Under the pieces are notes generated by a model, which was given only the letters and a program-made list of their open reading frames with translations, had not been told where the DNA came from and ran no database searches. Positions 49,274 through 57,181 of a stretch of DNA of 64,000 bases are shown piece after piece. The translations under genes were made by a program, and so were the position numbers. Origin of the DNA: Roseicyclus marinus (GTDB taxonomy: Bacteria; Pseudomonadota; Alphaproteobacteria; Rhodobacterales; Rhodobacteraceae); assembly GCF_030163795.1 (NCBI RefSeq), contig NZ_JASJOF010000002.1, positions 310,001 through 374,000 of the forward strand, read 5' to 3'. The first letter of the stretch is position 1. Each line of letters opens with the position of its first letter.

Positions 49274-50134
49274 ATGCCCAAGGACTTCGCCTGCGCACTC
49301 ACCCATGTCCGGCACGAGGATGCCTTCCTCGAGAAATGGATCGCCCATTACGGCGCGATCGTCGGGCGCGAAAACCTCCATGTCGTGATCGACGGCGACG
49401 ATTGGGAGCCAACGGTCGACCTCACCGGCATCCAGACCGAGGTGATGCTCGACGCGCCCCGCCGCCGCATCCAGAACGACCGCTTCATCGCCAAACAGAT
49501 GTCGGGCCGCGCCAACACGCTGCGCAAACGCTACGAACATGTCATTCGCGGCGATTGCGACGAATACGTGGTGATCGACCCCGAGGCCGGTCTCGACTGG
49601 CCCGAGGCCTTGGCCGAACTGGGCGAAGACGGCTACATCTTCGCGCTCGGCGTCGACGTGGTGCAGGGGCCGGGCGAAACCACACCCGTCGACCCGGCCC
49701 TGCCGATCCTTGGCCAGCGGCGGCAGGGCTTTGTCGCGGATGTCTATTCCAAACCCTTCGTCATCTCCCGCTGGGCCAATTGGTCGGGCGGCGCGCACAG
49801 GCTCTTGAACCGCAACGTGCGGATGAGCGCGCATTTCACGCTCTTCCACATGGCGCTCTGCGACCAGACCATCGCCCGCGCCCGGATGGAGGCGCGCGGC
49901 GGCACCGCCCAGCACGCCAGCTTCGTCGACCACCAGACCCTCCGCCTCAACGCCATCGCCGAAGCCGCACCTGCCCCCCTCGACTATGCCGAGGCGCGGG
50001 CCATCGGGCTTGCGCAATTCCCCGTCGAAGCGGACGGCAGCCCCGCTACCCGCCCGCGCAAATCCACCGATCCCCGCGCGACCGACAAGGGCCTGCCGGT
50101 CATCATCCCCGACCGGTTCTTCGGGCTGGTCTGA
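49274..50134 (+). CDS. glycosyltransferase family 2-like protein
   Basis: A 286-residue protein of the Glyco_tranf_2_4 type. HVRHEDAFLEKWIAHYGAIVG near the N-terminus is the family's partner-recognition opening, and IRGDCDEYVVIDP (about residues 91-104) is the DxD-like donor site. ADVYSKPFVISRWANWSGGAHRLL is a downstream acceptor-side motif. It starts 11 bp after the GT61 gene and 3 bp before the next GT2-like gene. The substrate is unknown, but the cluster suggests a surface polysaccharide or glycan. Confidence 0.72.
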   Translation: MPKDFACALTHVRHEDAFLEKWIAHYGAIVGRENLHVVIDGDDWEPTVDLTGIQTEVMLDAPRRRIQNDRFIAKQMSGRANTLRKRYEHVIRGDCDEYVVIDPEAGLDWPEALAELGEDGYIFALGVDVVQGPGETTPVDPALPILGQRRQGFVADVYSKPFVISRWANWSGGAHRLLNRNVRMSAHFTLFHMALCDQTIARARMEARGGTAQHASFVDHQTLRLNAIAEAAPAPLDYAEARAIGLAQFPVEADGSPATRPRKSTDPRATDKGLPVIIPDRFFGLV

Positions 50135-50136
50135 CC

Positions 50137-51018
50137 ATGGGCCTGCCCCCCCTCACCGTCGCCACCATCGCGCGCGAGCCGCTGCCCGTGCTCGACCGCT
50201 TTTTGCGCTGGCATCTGGCGCAGGGGGCCGCGCGGATCATCCTCTTTCTCGACGATCCGGACGACCCCGCGCAGCACCGGCTGACCGGCGACCCGAGGGT
50301 CGAGATCCGCCTTTGCACCCCCGATTTCTGGGCAGGTCTGGGGCTGGAACCCGACGCCCGCTTCACCCGCCGCCAACGCGCGGTGATGGGCATGGCCTAC
50401 CGCGACGTGGCCGAGGGCTGGGTGATGATCCTCGACGCGGATGAACTGATGTGGATGCCGGGCCGCACCCTGCCCGAGGCGCTGGCGACCCTACCCCCCG
50501 ACGCCCTGTCGCTCCGCGTCGCGACCGCCGAACAGGTGACGCTGTCCGATGGGATGGAGGCCTTCCGCCTCCCCATCCCGCGCGCCACGGTGAACGAGAT
50601 CTACGGCGCAGACGCCGATCTGTTCCGCCCCCGCTTCGGCCTTGTCGGCCATCCCGAGGGCAAATCGATCCACCGCGCGGCCCTTCCCGGCCTGCGCCTG
50701 AAACTGCACTGGGCCGAAACCGAAACCGGCGAAACCCTCCCCGGCCCACTCTGGGGCGCGGCGGACAATGCCTATCTCCTCCATTACTTCGCACCCGGCT
50801 ACGCGCCTTGGCGCGCCAAGATGGATTGGCGCGCGGGCGCACATGGCTTCGCCGGACCGCTCAAGGACCGTCTTTCCGCCATCGCCGCCCTGCCCGACCC
50901 CGAACCGGGCTACCGCGCGCTTTATGACCGCATCCACCACCTGACCACGGCGGAAGCCGCGGCGCTCGATGCGGCGGGCGGGCTCTTGCGCGCCGCCCCG
51001 CCCCTGCCCCTCGCCTGA
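50137..51018 (+). CDS. glycosyltransferase family 2-like protein
   Basis: A 293-residue GT2-like protein. The MGLPPLTVATIAREPLPVLDRF opening and RIILFLDDPDD fit the family, and WVMILDADELMWMP (about residues 94-107) is the DxD site. The C-terminal KSIHRAALPGLRLKLHW segment follows. It begins 2 bp after the previous gene's stop, consistent with co-transcription and coupling in the glycosyltransferase run. Confidence 0.7.
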   Translation: MGLPPLTVATIAREPLPVLDRFLRWHLAQGAARIILFLDDPDDPAQHRLTGDPRVEIRLCTPDFWAGLGLEPDARFTRRQRAVMGMAYRDVAEGWVMILDADELMWMPGRTLPEALATLPPDALSLRVATAEQVTLSDGMEAFRLPIPRATVNEIYGADADLFRPRFGLVGHPEGKSIHRAALPGLRLKLHWAETETGETLPGPLWGAADNAYLLHYFAPGYAPWRAKMDWRAGAHGFAGPLKDRLSAIAALPDPEPGYRALYDRIHHLTTAEAAALDAAGGLLRAAPPLPLA

Positions 51019-51022
51019 GCCG

Positions 51023-52213
51023 ATGGCACAGACCCACGCCAGCATCCTTTCGATGATGAAGGACGAAGGCCCGCGCCTTCTGGAATGGCTCGCCTATCAC
51101 CGGCTGATCGGCTTCGACGCGATCTGGATCTACACCAACGATTGCCGCGACGGCACCGACACGATGCTCGACCGCCTCGCGGCGATGGGGCTTTGCCGCC
51201 ATTGCGCCAACGTGGTGCCATCCGGCAAGAAACCCCAACCCCATGCCCTGACGCTGGCCGAGAAAAACCACGCCCTTCTCGACACCGACTGGCTTTTGCC
51301 CATCGACGCCGACGAATTTCTGCACATCAAGACAGGCGACGGAACGCTTGCGGCCTTGCTTGCCGCCTGCCCCACCGGGACCGAAGGCATCGCAGCCAAC
51401 TGGCGCATGATGGGGTCGAATGGGATCGCGGCATGGTCCCCCGACCCGATACTGCCCCGCTTCACCCGTGGCGCGCCCGAGGATTTTCGCCGCGGCTGGG
51501 GCGTCAAGACGCTCTTCAAACCCTATCCGCATCTCAAACTCGGCATCCACCGCCCCGGCGTGAAAGGGGCCGCGCATCACCCCGACCGGCTGGAAAGGCT
51601 GCGCACCCGGCACTGGGTCAACGGATCGGGGCTGCGCCTGCCGCCCAGCTTCATGGCCGATGGCTGGCGCGGATCGGCTGCAACCTACGGCTACGATCTG
51701 GCCGAGATTGCCCATTTCGCCGTCCAGAGCCGCGAGGCGTATCTCCTGCGCGGCGACCGGGGCAACGTGAACCTCAAACCGGACAAATACGACGCGACCT
51801 ATTTCGCCGTCTTCGACCGGAACGAGGCGGCGCTGCCGGGCCTCTCCGCATGGTCGGACAGGATCGCGGCGCTCGTTGCCGATTGGCTGACCGACGCGAC
51901 CTTGCGCCGCCTGCACGACCAGAGCCGCGATTGGCACCACATCCGCCTTGCCCAATTGCGCGCCACCCCCGGTCATGCCGGGCGGATGGCGGAACTCGCA
52001 CGCGCCGCCGATACGCCCATCGCGGCACTTGATGGCATCCTTTTCGTCCAACCCCTCGCCCCGGAGGGCAAGGCGCTGGTGGGCAAGATGCGCGCGGCGG
52101 GCATTCCCGACGCCGACATCGCCCGCCAGATCGCCGCGCGCGTGGCCCAACTGGAGGTCGAGCGCGACGCGCGCGAGGTGGCCGAGCTTCGCGCCATGGG
52201 CCTCCGGTCCTAG
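51023..52213 (+). CDS. glycosyltransferase family 2-like protein
   Basis: A 396-residue protein and the longest of the GT2-like set. THASILSMMKDEGPRLLEWLAYHR is the Glyco_tranf_2_4 N-terminus, IDADEFLHIK (about residues 93-102) the metal site, and KPYPHLKLGIHRPGVKG a later motif. A helical C-terminal extension (about residues 320-396) is not seen in the neighbours. It follows by 4 bp and ends 15 bp from the convergent DUF1178 gene. Confidence 0.72.
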   Translation: MAQTHASILSMMKDEGPRLLEWLAYHRLIGFDAIWIYTNDCRDGTDTMLDRLAAMGLCRHCANVVPSGKKPQPHALTLAEKNHALLDTDWLLPIDADEFLHIKTGDGTLAALLAACPTGTEGIAANWRMMGSNGIAAWSPDPILPRFTRGAPEDFRRGWGVKTLFKPYPHLKLGIHRPGVKGAAHHPDRLERLRTRHWVNGSGLRLPPSFMADGWRGSAATYGYDLAEIAHFAVQSREAYLLRGDRGNVNLKPDKYDATYFAVFDRNEAALPGLSAWSDRIAALVADWLTDATLRRLHDQSRDWHHIRLAQLRATPGHAGRMAELARAADTPIAALDGILFVQPLAPEGKALVGKMRAAGIPDADIARQIAARVAQLEVERDAREVAELRAMGLRS

Positions 52214-52228
52214 GGCGGCTTGTCGGGC

Positions 52229-52669
52229 CTAGTTGGTCTTGTCGGGCGGCAGGATCGGCAGGGGGGCGATGGGGATACCCTCCTCGATCAGGGCGCGCGC
52301 CTCTTCGGGCTTGGCCTCGCCGTGGATGGGGCGCGCATCGGCCTCCCCCAGATGCATCGCCCGCGCCTCGGCGGCGAAACGCCCGCCCACATAGGTCGAG
52401 TTCTTCGCCAGATGCTCGCGCAAGGCGCGCAACATCTGCTCGGCGGGATGGGCGGGTTCCGACAGGGGCCGGGCGGGCGCCGGGGCCGCAGGTTCCGGCG
52501 CATCGGTCCCGGACACGCGCGGGGCCATCAGGGCCTTCGACACCTCGGTCCCGCCGCAGATCGCGCAAGACACCAGCCCCTTCTCGGCCAGCGCGTCATA
52601 GGCGGCAGCCGATTGGAACCAGCTTCCAAAGCTGTGGTCTTGCGAACATTTCAGCGTGTAGCGGATCAT
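52229..52669 (-). CDS. DUF1178 family protein
   Basis: A 146-residue DUF1178 protein. The IRYTLKCSQDHSFGSWFQSAAAYDAL opening with two CxxC-like pairs (Cys8, and CAIC near residue 35) suggests a small metal site. The rest is Pro/Ala-rich up to a conserved ENSTYVGGRFAAEARAMHLGEA-like part. Function unknown. It follows the Nudix gene by 42 bp in the same direction and is probably co-transcribed. Confidence 0.85.
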   Translation of the reverse strand: MIRYTLKCSQDHSFGSWFQSAAAYDALAEKGLVSCAICGGTEVSKALMAPRVSGTDAPEPAAPAPARPLSEPAHPAEQMLRALREHLAKNSTYVGGRFAAEARAMHLGEADARPIHGEAKPEEARALIEEGIPIAPLPILPPDKTN

Positions 52670-52711
52670 GATCTGTCAAAGCTATGCGGTTGCGAGCCGG
52701 GATCAAGCGCC

Positions 52712-53206
52712 TCAACGCAGCGCTTGCGGATCGAAGGTTTCGATCATCTGTTTCAACTCGGCCTCGTCCACCCTCTGCGCGGCCTTCTTGCGGCTCATCC
52801 ACTTGACCTTGCGCTGGCCCGCCTCGGGAAAAACCTCATCCACCTGCGAGATTTCCATGGGAAAGACCAGGACCACGCAAGGGATCGACAATTCCTCGTC
52901 CAGCCACTTGGAGTAGGAATAAAGCCCCAGCACAGTGTCATGCACCCGGCCCCGCAACCCCGCCTCTTCCCAGGCTTCCTGCGCCGCCGCCTCCGACGGG
53001 CGCATCCCGTCCATCGGCCAGCCCTTCGGGATGATCCAGCGCCCGGAATCAAGCGAGGACATCAGCATCACCTCCACCCCGCCCTTCTTCTTTATCCTGT
53101 AGGGCAGCACGGCGAATTGCGTCCGCGTCTCGCGCTTGGCGGCGGACGGAATGCGCAACGGCGCTTGGATGGTGGGTTTGCGGACCATGGCGCAGGGGTA
53201 TCGCAT
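52712..53206 (-). CDS. Nudix hydrolase
   Basis: A 164-residue Nudix hydrolase, probably acting on nucleoside or inositol diphosphate-type substrates. The Nudix helix is present but degenerate: KGWPMDGMRPSEAAAQEAWEEAG (shown to the core positions) keeps Glu-Glu metal ligands while the first Glu and the Arg of GX5EX7REUXEEXGU are Met and Gln. This WPMDGM form recurs in alphaproteobacterial homologues. The ATG at 53206 has AAGGGGG 8 bases upstream; an ATG at 53188 lacks one. Confidence 0.82.
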   Translation of the reverse strand: MRYPCAMVRKPTIQAPLRIPSAAKRETRTQFAVLPYRIKKKGGVEVMLMSSLDSGRWIIPKGWPMDGMRPSEAAAQEAWEEAGLRGRVHDTVLGLYSYSKWLDEELSIPCVVLVFPMEISQVDEVFPEAGQRKVKWMSRKKAAQRVDEAELKQMIETFDPQALR

Positions 53207-53291
53207 GGCCGCCGCCCCCTTGCCAAGCCCGGCTTGACGGCCACCGCCCCGGCCATACTTTCCAAGGCGACGCCCGACCGGAGAATGCCAG

Positions 53292-53828
53292 ATGAACCGC
53301 CGCAGCCTGATCGCCACCCTTACCGCCCTCCCTGTCCTCGGGCTGGCCCGCGCGGGCGTGGCACAAGAAAGCTTTCGCTTCGACTCCATCGATGGCGGCA
53401 CCTATGACATGGCCGAATGGCGCGGGCGGCCCGTTCTGGTGGTCAACACCGCCTCGCTCTGCGGCTACACCCCCCAATACGACGACCTTCAGGCCCTCCA
53501 CGACGATTACGGCCCCCGCGGCCTTGTCGTTCTGGCCGTCCCCTCCGACGATTTCCGGCAGGAATTGTCCAGCGACGAGGCCGTGGCCGAGTTCTGCGAG
53601 GTGAACTTCAACCTCACCCTCCCCATGACCACGATCACCTCGGTGCGCGGGTCGGGGGCGCATCCCTTCTACCGCTGGCTGCGCGACACCTACGGCTTCG
53701 AACCGGGCTGGAATTTCAACAAGGTGCTGCTCGATGGCGAGGGGCAACTGGTCCAGACCTTCGGCTCGAACACCCGCCCCACCAGCCGCCGCATCCTTGG
53801 CGAGGTCGAGGCGCTGATCGGCGCGTGA
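53292..53828 (+). CDS. exported glutathione peroxidase
   Basis: A 178-residue glutathione peroxidase with a leading signal (MNRRSLIATLTALPVLGLARAGVAQ). The paired Arg and hydrophobic core suggest Tat or Sec export to the periplasm. The peroxidatic residue is Cys57 in NTASLCGYTPQY, so it is the Cys form and not selenocysteine. The conserved Gln (FRQEL) and Trp-Asn pair (GWNFNK) complete the catalytic tetrad. It reduces peroxides using thiols. Its stop overlaps the start of the HDAC-family gene (GTGA). Confidence 0.88.
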   Translation: MNRRSLIATLTALPVLGLARAGVAQESFRFDSIDGGTYDMAEWRGRPVLVVNTASLCGYTPQYDDLQALHDDYGPRGLVVLAVPSDDFRQELSSDEAVAEFCEVNFNLTLPMTTITSVRGSGAHPFYRWLRDTYGFEPGWNFNKVLLDGEGQLVQTFGSNTRPTSRRILGEVEALIGA

Positions 53829-54964
53829 CCAGCCCGCTGTTCCTCGGCTCCGAGATCTATCGCTGCTCCAGCTACGGCGGCTGGCACCCGCTTCGCGTGC
53901 CGCGCGTCTCGACCGTGATGGATCTGGCCCGCGCCATGGGCTGGCTGCCCGCGGACCAATACCGCACCAGCCCCCGCGCCAAGCCGCGGGCGCTGACGAT
54001 CTGGCACACACCCGAATATGTCGCGGCCCTCGAACGGGCCGAGGCGGAACAGGCCGTGACCGACCCGATCCGCGACCGCCACGGGATCGGCACCAACGCC
54101 AACCCGATCTACCCCGAAATGTTCCGCCGCCCCGCCACCGCTGCCGGTGCCTCGCTTCTGGCGGTTGAATTGCTGGCCCATGGCGGCACGATCTACCATC
54201 CCGGCGGCGGCACCCATCACGGCTTTCCCGACCGCGCGGGCGGCTTTTGCTACCTCAACGATCCCGTCCTCTCGATCCTGTCGCTGCGCCGCGCGGGCGC
54301 GGCCCGCATCGCCTATGTCGACATCGACGCCCATCACATGGACGGCGTCCAATACGGGCTGGCGGGCGATCCGCAAACCCTCCTGATCTCGGTCCACGAG
54401 GAACGCCGCTGGCCCTTCACCGGCCCGATCGAGGATGACGGGGGCGGCAATTGCCTGAACCTGCCCGTGCCGCGCGGGCTCAACGACACCGAAATGGCCG
54501 CGATCCGCGACCGGCTCATCCTGCCCGCGCTGGCCGCGTTCCAACCCGATGCCATCGTCTTGCAATGCGGCGCCGATGCCGTGACCGAAGATCCGCTGTC
54601 CCGCCTCACGCTCTCGAACAACGCCCATTGGGATATCGTCGCATCCCTCAAGGCGTTCGGCTGCCCGCGCCTCTTGGTTCTGGGGGGCGGCGGCTACAAC
54701 CCGTGGTCCGTCGGACGCCTCTGGACCGGCGTCTGGGCCACGCTCAACGGCCACGAGATCCCCGACCGCCTGCCCGAGACAGCCGAACAGGTGCTGCGGT
54801 CCCTGCGCTGGGAAAACCCGCCCAAACTGGGCCGCAACCCGCCCGATCACTGGTTCACCACGCTCCGCGATGCCCCACGCCCCGGCCCCATCCGCCCCGA
54901 AATCGCGGCGCGGATCGATCACCTGACCCTGCGGCCTGCCGCGCGCGGACAGTTATCCGACTGA
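53825..54964 (+). CDS. histone deacetylase/AcuC-family enzyme
   Basis: A 379-residue metal-dependent deacetylase. The active-site His pair lies in GGGTHHGF (about 131-132), zinc ligands Asp168 and His170 in DIDAHHMDGV, and the third Asp in LQCGADA (about 260). GGGGYNP supplies the late active-site loop. It would deacetylate lysine or polyamine-like substrates, with AcuC (acetyl-CoA synthetase control) as one option. The start is GTG overlapping the peroxidase stop. No signal peptide is seen, so it is cytoplasmic. Confidence 0.87.
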   Translation: MTSPLFLGSEIYRCSSYGGWHPLRVPRVSTVMDLARAMGWLPADQYRTSPRAKPRALTIWHTPEYVAALERAEAEQAVTDPIRDRHGIGTNANPIYPEMFRRPATAAGASLLAVELLAHGGTIYHPGGGTHHGFPDRAGGFCYLNDPVLSILSLRRAGAARIAYVDIDAHHMDGVQYGLAGDPQTLLISVHEERRWPFTGPIEDDGGGNCLNLPVPRGLNDTEMAAIRDRLILPALAAFQPDAIVLQCGADAVTEDPLSRLTLSNNAHWDIVASLKAFGCPRLLVLGGGGYNPWSVGRLWTGVWATLNGHEIPDRLPETAEQVLRSLRWENPPKLGRNPPDHWFTTLRDAPRPGPIRPEIAARIDHLTLRPAARGQLSD

Positions 54965-54976
54965 AAAACTCTGGAA

Positions 54977-55005
54977 TTGACATACCCGATTCTTTTTGTC
55001 AGTTT
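54977..55005 (+). promoter_or_regulatory. candidate hemP promoter with TGACA dyad
   Basis: TTGACA (54977-54982) is followed after 17 bases by CAGTTT (55000-55005). TGACA and TGTCA form an inverted repeat around the spacer (54978-55001). The -35 is consensus, the -10 is weak. An iron-responsive regulator site is plausible for a haem-uptake gene but no Irr or RirA consensus is matched. Confidence 0.4.
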
Positions 55006-55048
55006 CTCCGGGACACAGACGCGCAACAACAACCCCGGAGCCCGCGCC

Positions 55049-55234
55049 ATGAGCTTTCACGGACACATCACCGACACCGCCGAGGCAAGCCGCACCGCGC
55101 CGCCCAACCGCACCCTGCCGGTCTACGATGCCCGCCGCCTGACCGACGGCGACGGCACCGCGATGATCGTGCTCGATGACAAGACCTACCAGCTGCGCAT
55201 CACGCGTGCGGGCAAACTGATCCTGACCAAGTAA
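55049..55234 (+). CDS. hemP: hemin uptake protein HemP
   Basis: A 61-residue HemP-family protein. The C-terminal half carries the family hallmark: VYDARRLTDGDGTAMIVLDD followed by the short beta-rich ending YQLRITRAGKLILTK. The role is poorly defined but tied to haem-iron acquisition. The ATG is preceded by CCGGAGCCCGCGCC. No haem receptor or transporter lies beside it in this window. It is preceded by a consensus -35 promoter. Confidence 0.85.
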   Translation: MSFHGHITDTAEASRTAPPNRTLPVYDARRLTDGDGTAMIVLDDKTYQLRITRAGKLILTK

Positions 55235-55320
55235 GGCTTGGCGGGACTGCTGCGCAGGGTGCGCCCTCGGGCGCATCCCGCAAAACTTCCCCCTGATATT
55301 CACGCGACAGTCGGGCGGCT

Positions 55321-55815
55321 TTGCGATACGATCGCCCCTGTCCCGCCCGATGCCCCGCCGATCCCCGGCGCCGCAGGACCGGACCCCACGCGGGAGCCAC
55401 CTCCATTTCCGAACTCATCCAACTGATCTATTCCTCGCGCCCCTTTGGCTATGACGAAGCGACCCTGTCGGGCATCCTGCTCGATGCGCGGCAGGCCAAT
55501 GCCCGCGACGGCATCACCGGCGCCCTGATCTGCCGACGCGACATCTACCTGCAATTCCTCGAAGGTCCGGCGCCCGAGGTCCGCGCCGCCTACGACCGCA
55601 TCCGCCGGGATGACCGCCATATCGACCTGCGGCTCCACCAATCCGAGACCACCAGCCAACGCCTCTTCGGCGCTTGGGCCATGCTGCACGATCCCGCCCA
55701 AAGCCTGATGTGGTCGCCCGAGGATCTGTCGGACACCGCGCGCGAGCGGCTCCACCCCGCCGACCTGCGCCGCATCTTCGAAGGCCTCGCCAGCACGACC
55801 CAGACGTCAGGCTAG
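55321..55815 (+). CDS. BLUF-domain blue-light sensor protein
   Basis: A BLUF (flavin blue-light) domain: Tyr in LIQLIYSSR, Asn in ARQANARDGITGAL and Gln in YLQFLEG match the flavin-switch Tyr, Asn and Gln. A WAM segment (about residue 125) supplies the Trp/Met region. The domain is followed by a short tail. Only TTG at 55321 is a conventional in-frame start and gives a basic leader before the domain. An ATT at 55405, behind GGGAG at 8 bases, would start MISELIQLIY and fits the domain edge. The true start is undecided. No output domain is fused. Confidence 0.8.
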   Translation: MRYDRPCPARCPADPRRRRTGPHAGATSISELIQLIYSSRPFGYDEATLSGILLDARQANARDGITGALICRRDIYLQFLEGPAPEVRAAYDRIRRDDRHIDLRLHQSETTSQRLFGAWAMLHDPAQSLMWSPEDLSDTARERLHPADLRRIFEGLASTTQTSG

Positions 55816-55880
55816 CCCCCCGGCGGACACGCACCGCATGCCTGGTGGCACACACAGAGAAAAACCCGATCATCCGGGCT

Positions 55881-55920
55881 AAACGGGATCCGTTTCCCTC
55901 CGTTGTGTGGCAAACACAAC
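55881..55920 (+). promoter_or_regulatory. two stacked dyads before the GAF gene
   Basis: Two perfect inverted repeats lie back to back: AAACGG-GAT-CCGTTT (55881-55895) and GTTGTGT-GGCAA-ACACAAC (55902-55920). The second ends directly against the AGGAG ribosome site of the GAF gene, so it can be an mRNA hairpin controlling access. A similar TGGCACACACA stretch lies about 55 bp upstream. The first is an operator candidate. Functions are inferred. Confidence 0.55.
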
Positions 55921-55931
55921 AGGAGACCCTC

Positions 55932-56753
55932 ATGAACCGCCCGGAATTCCTCCCAGCCCGGCTCCCATCAAACGAGACAGTCCGGCTCGCCGCCGTCAAG
56001 CGCACCGGATTGATGGGCAGCGAAGCCCTATCGCGCTTCGACATCTACACCAAACTTTTCCGCCATATCGCAGGCGTGCCGGTGTCCTATACCGGCCTTC
56101 TGGACGAGGCGCGGCAGTACTTCCTGTCCGAGAACTTCACCGGCTGCCTGCTTGGCGCAACCGAAGTCGCCCGGCAAGAAACCATCTGCCAGCACGCCTT
56201 GCTCGATACCCGGCCCGTCATCGTGCCCGACATGCGCATTCACCCGACCTTCGCGGGCCATCCGCTGGTCCACGACGATCCGCCGTGGGTCTTCTGGGCG
56301 GGCTTTCCGCTGGTGACGCAGGAAGGCTACGTTTTGGGCACGATCTGCGCGGTGGACCACGTGCCACGCACGCTTACGCAAGAACAGGTGGACCTGCTGA
56401 CCGGCGTGGCGGCGGACCTGACCCTGTCGATCCAGTTGCAGACAGACCAACAGGAACGCATCGCGGCAGCTTGCGGAGCGGTGCTGACCTCCCTTCAGGA
56501 TGCGGGCATCGAGCAGCTGTCCACGGCCCGCGCCTTCCTGAACCTTTGCCGGAGCCTGCCCGTTACACCAGAACAGCGCGCGCACCTTGTCTCCTCGGGC
56601 CTCGCCGTCGAGATCGATGGCAGCCTGTCCCTGACCGAAGCCGGCAATACTCTCAAGACGGGCAACGGGCTCGGGCCGGCTGAATACAAGACAAGAACGT
56701 CTCCTCTCAAGGACATGCAACTCATCGATGCGATGTTCGATCTGATCTCCTAG
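55932..56753 (+). CDS. GAF-domain protein
   Basis: A 273-residue protein with a single GAF sensor domain (about residues 30-180), seen in the FDIYTKLFRHIAGVPVSYTGLLDE opening and FWAGFPLVTQEGYVLGTICAVDHVPRTLTQEQ. A C-terminal helical region (about 185-273) has no recognised output domain. It has no chromophore-binding Cys at the phytochrome position I could be sure of. The ATG follows AGGAG at 6 bases. It precedes a small gene by 14 bp, and a BLUF gene lies upstream. Probably a small-molecule or redox sensor. Confidence 0.75.
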   Translation: MNRPEFLPARLPSNETVRLAAVKRTGLMGSEALSRFDIYTKLFRHIAGVPVSYTGLLDEARQYFLSENFTGCLLGATEVARQETICQHALLDTRPVIVPDMRIHPTFAGHPLVHDDPPWVFWAGFPLVTQEGYVLGTICAVDHVPRTLTQEQVDLLTGVAADLTLSIQLQTDQQERIAAACGAVLTSLQDAGIEQLSTARAFLNLCRSLPVTPEQRAHLVSSGLAVEIDGSLSLTEAGNTLKTGNGLGPAEYKTRTSPLKDMQLIDAMFDLIS

Positions 56754-56767
56754 GTGAAAGACCAGCC

Positions 56768-57082
56768 ATGTATTCCAAGATTTATTCTCTCTCCTTCCAA
56801 TCCCTCGAAGCCGCCAAGATCGCGGTCGGTCATCTGTCGACGGAAGTCGGCGGTGCCATCGCGTCCGCCAATATCGCCAGCCTCAACATCCTCCTGCACA
56901 AGGAGGGCAAGGTGACCATGGTGGTGCGCTTCGACTCGCTCGAAGATCTGAACCAGTTCTCCAAGGATCAGACGCCGCTCCTTGCCGGGCTTCAGGATGT
57001 GTTCAAGCTGCGCGAGATCAGCCAGAACACCGCCGTCTCGGTCTATGTCTTCAACCGCGAAGCGGTCTCGACCGCGGCCTGA
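56768..57082 (+). CDS. small uncharacterised protein paired with GAF gene
   Basis: A 104-residue protein I do not recognise. It has an alternating beta-alpha pattern (KIYSLSFQSLEAAKIAVGHL, NILLHKEGKVTMVVRFDSLEDLNQF, VFKLREISQNTAVSVYVFNREAV), compatible with a small ferredoxin-like dimeric alpha/beta barrel. There is no signal peptide. It begins 14 bp after the GAF gene and is followed by a bidirectional terminator, so it is the likely end of that transcript. A role as partner of the GAF protein is inference. Confidence 0.7.
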   Translation: MYSKIYSLSFQSLEAAKIAVGHLSTEVGGAIASANIASLNILLHKEGKVTMVVRFDSLEDLNQFSKDQTPLLAGLQDVFKLREISQNTAVSVYVFNREAVSTAA

Positions 57083-57131
57083 GCATGCGCGCAACGCGAT
57101 GCCACGGACCAGCATCGCGGCCTTTGAACCG

Positions 57132-57165
57132 AAAAAGGCCCCCGGAACACACTGGGGGCCTTTTG
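57132..57165. terminator. bidirectional rho-independent terminator
   Basis: AAAAGGCCCCC (57133-57143) and GGGGGCCTTTT (57154-57164) form an 11-bp perfect stem with a 10-base loop. A-runs and T-runs on both sides allow termination in either direction, between the GAF-linked gene and pntB. Confidence 0.85.
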
Positions 57166-57181
57166 CAATTCTCCGACGCGC

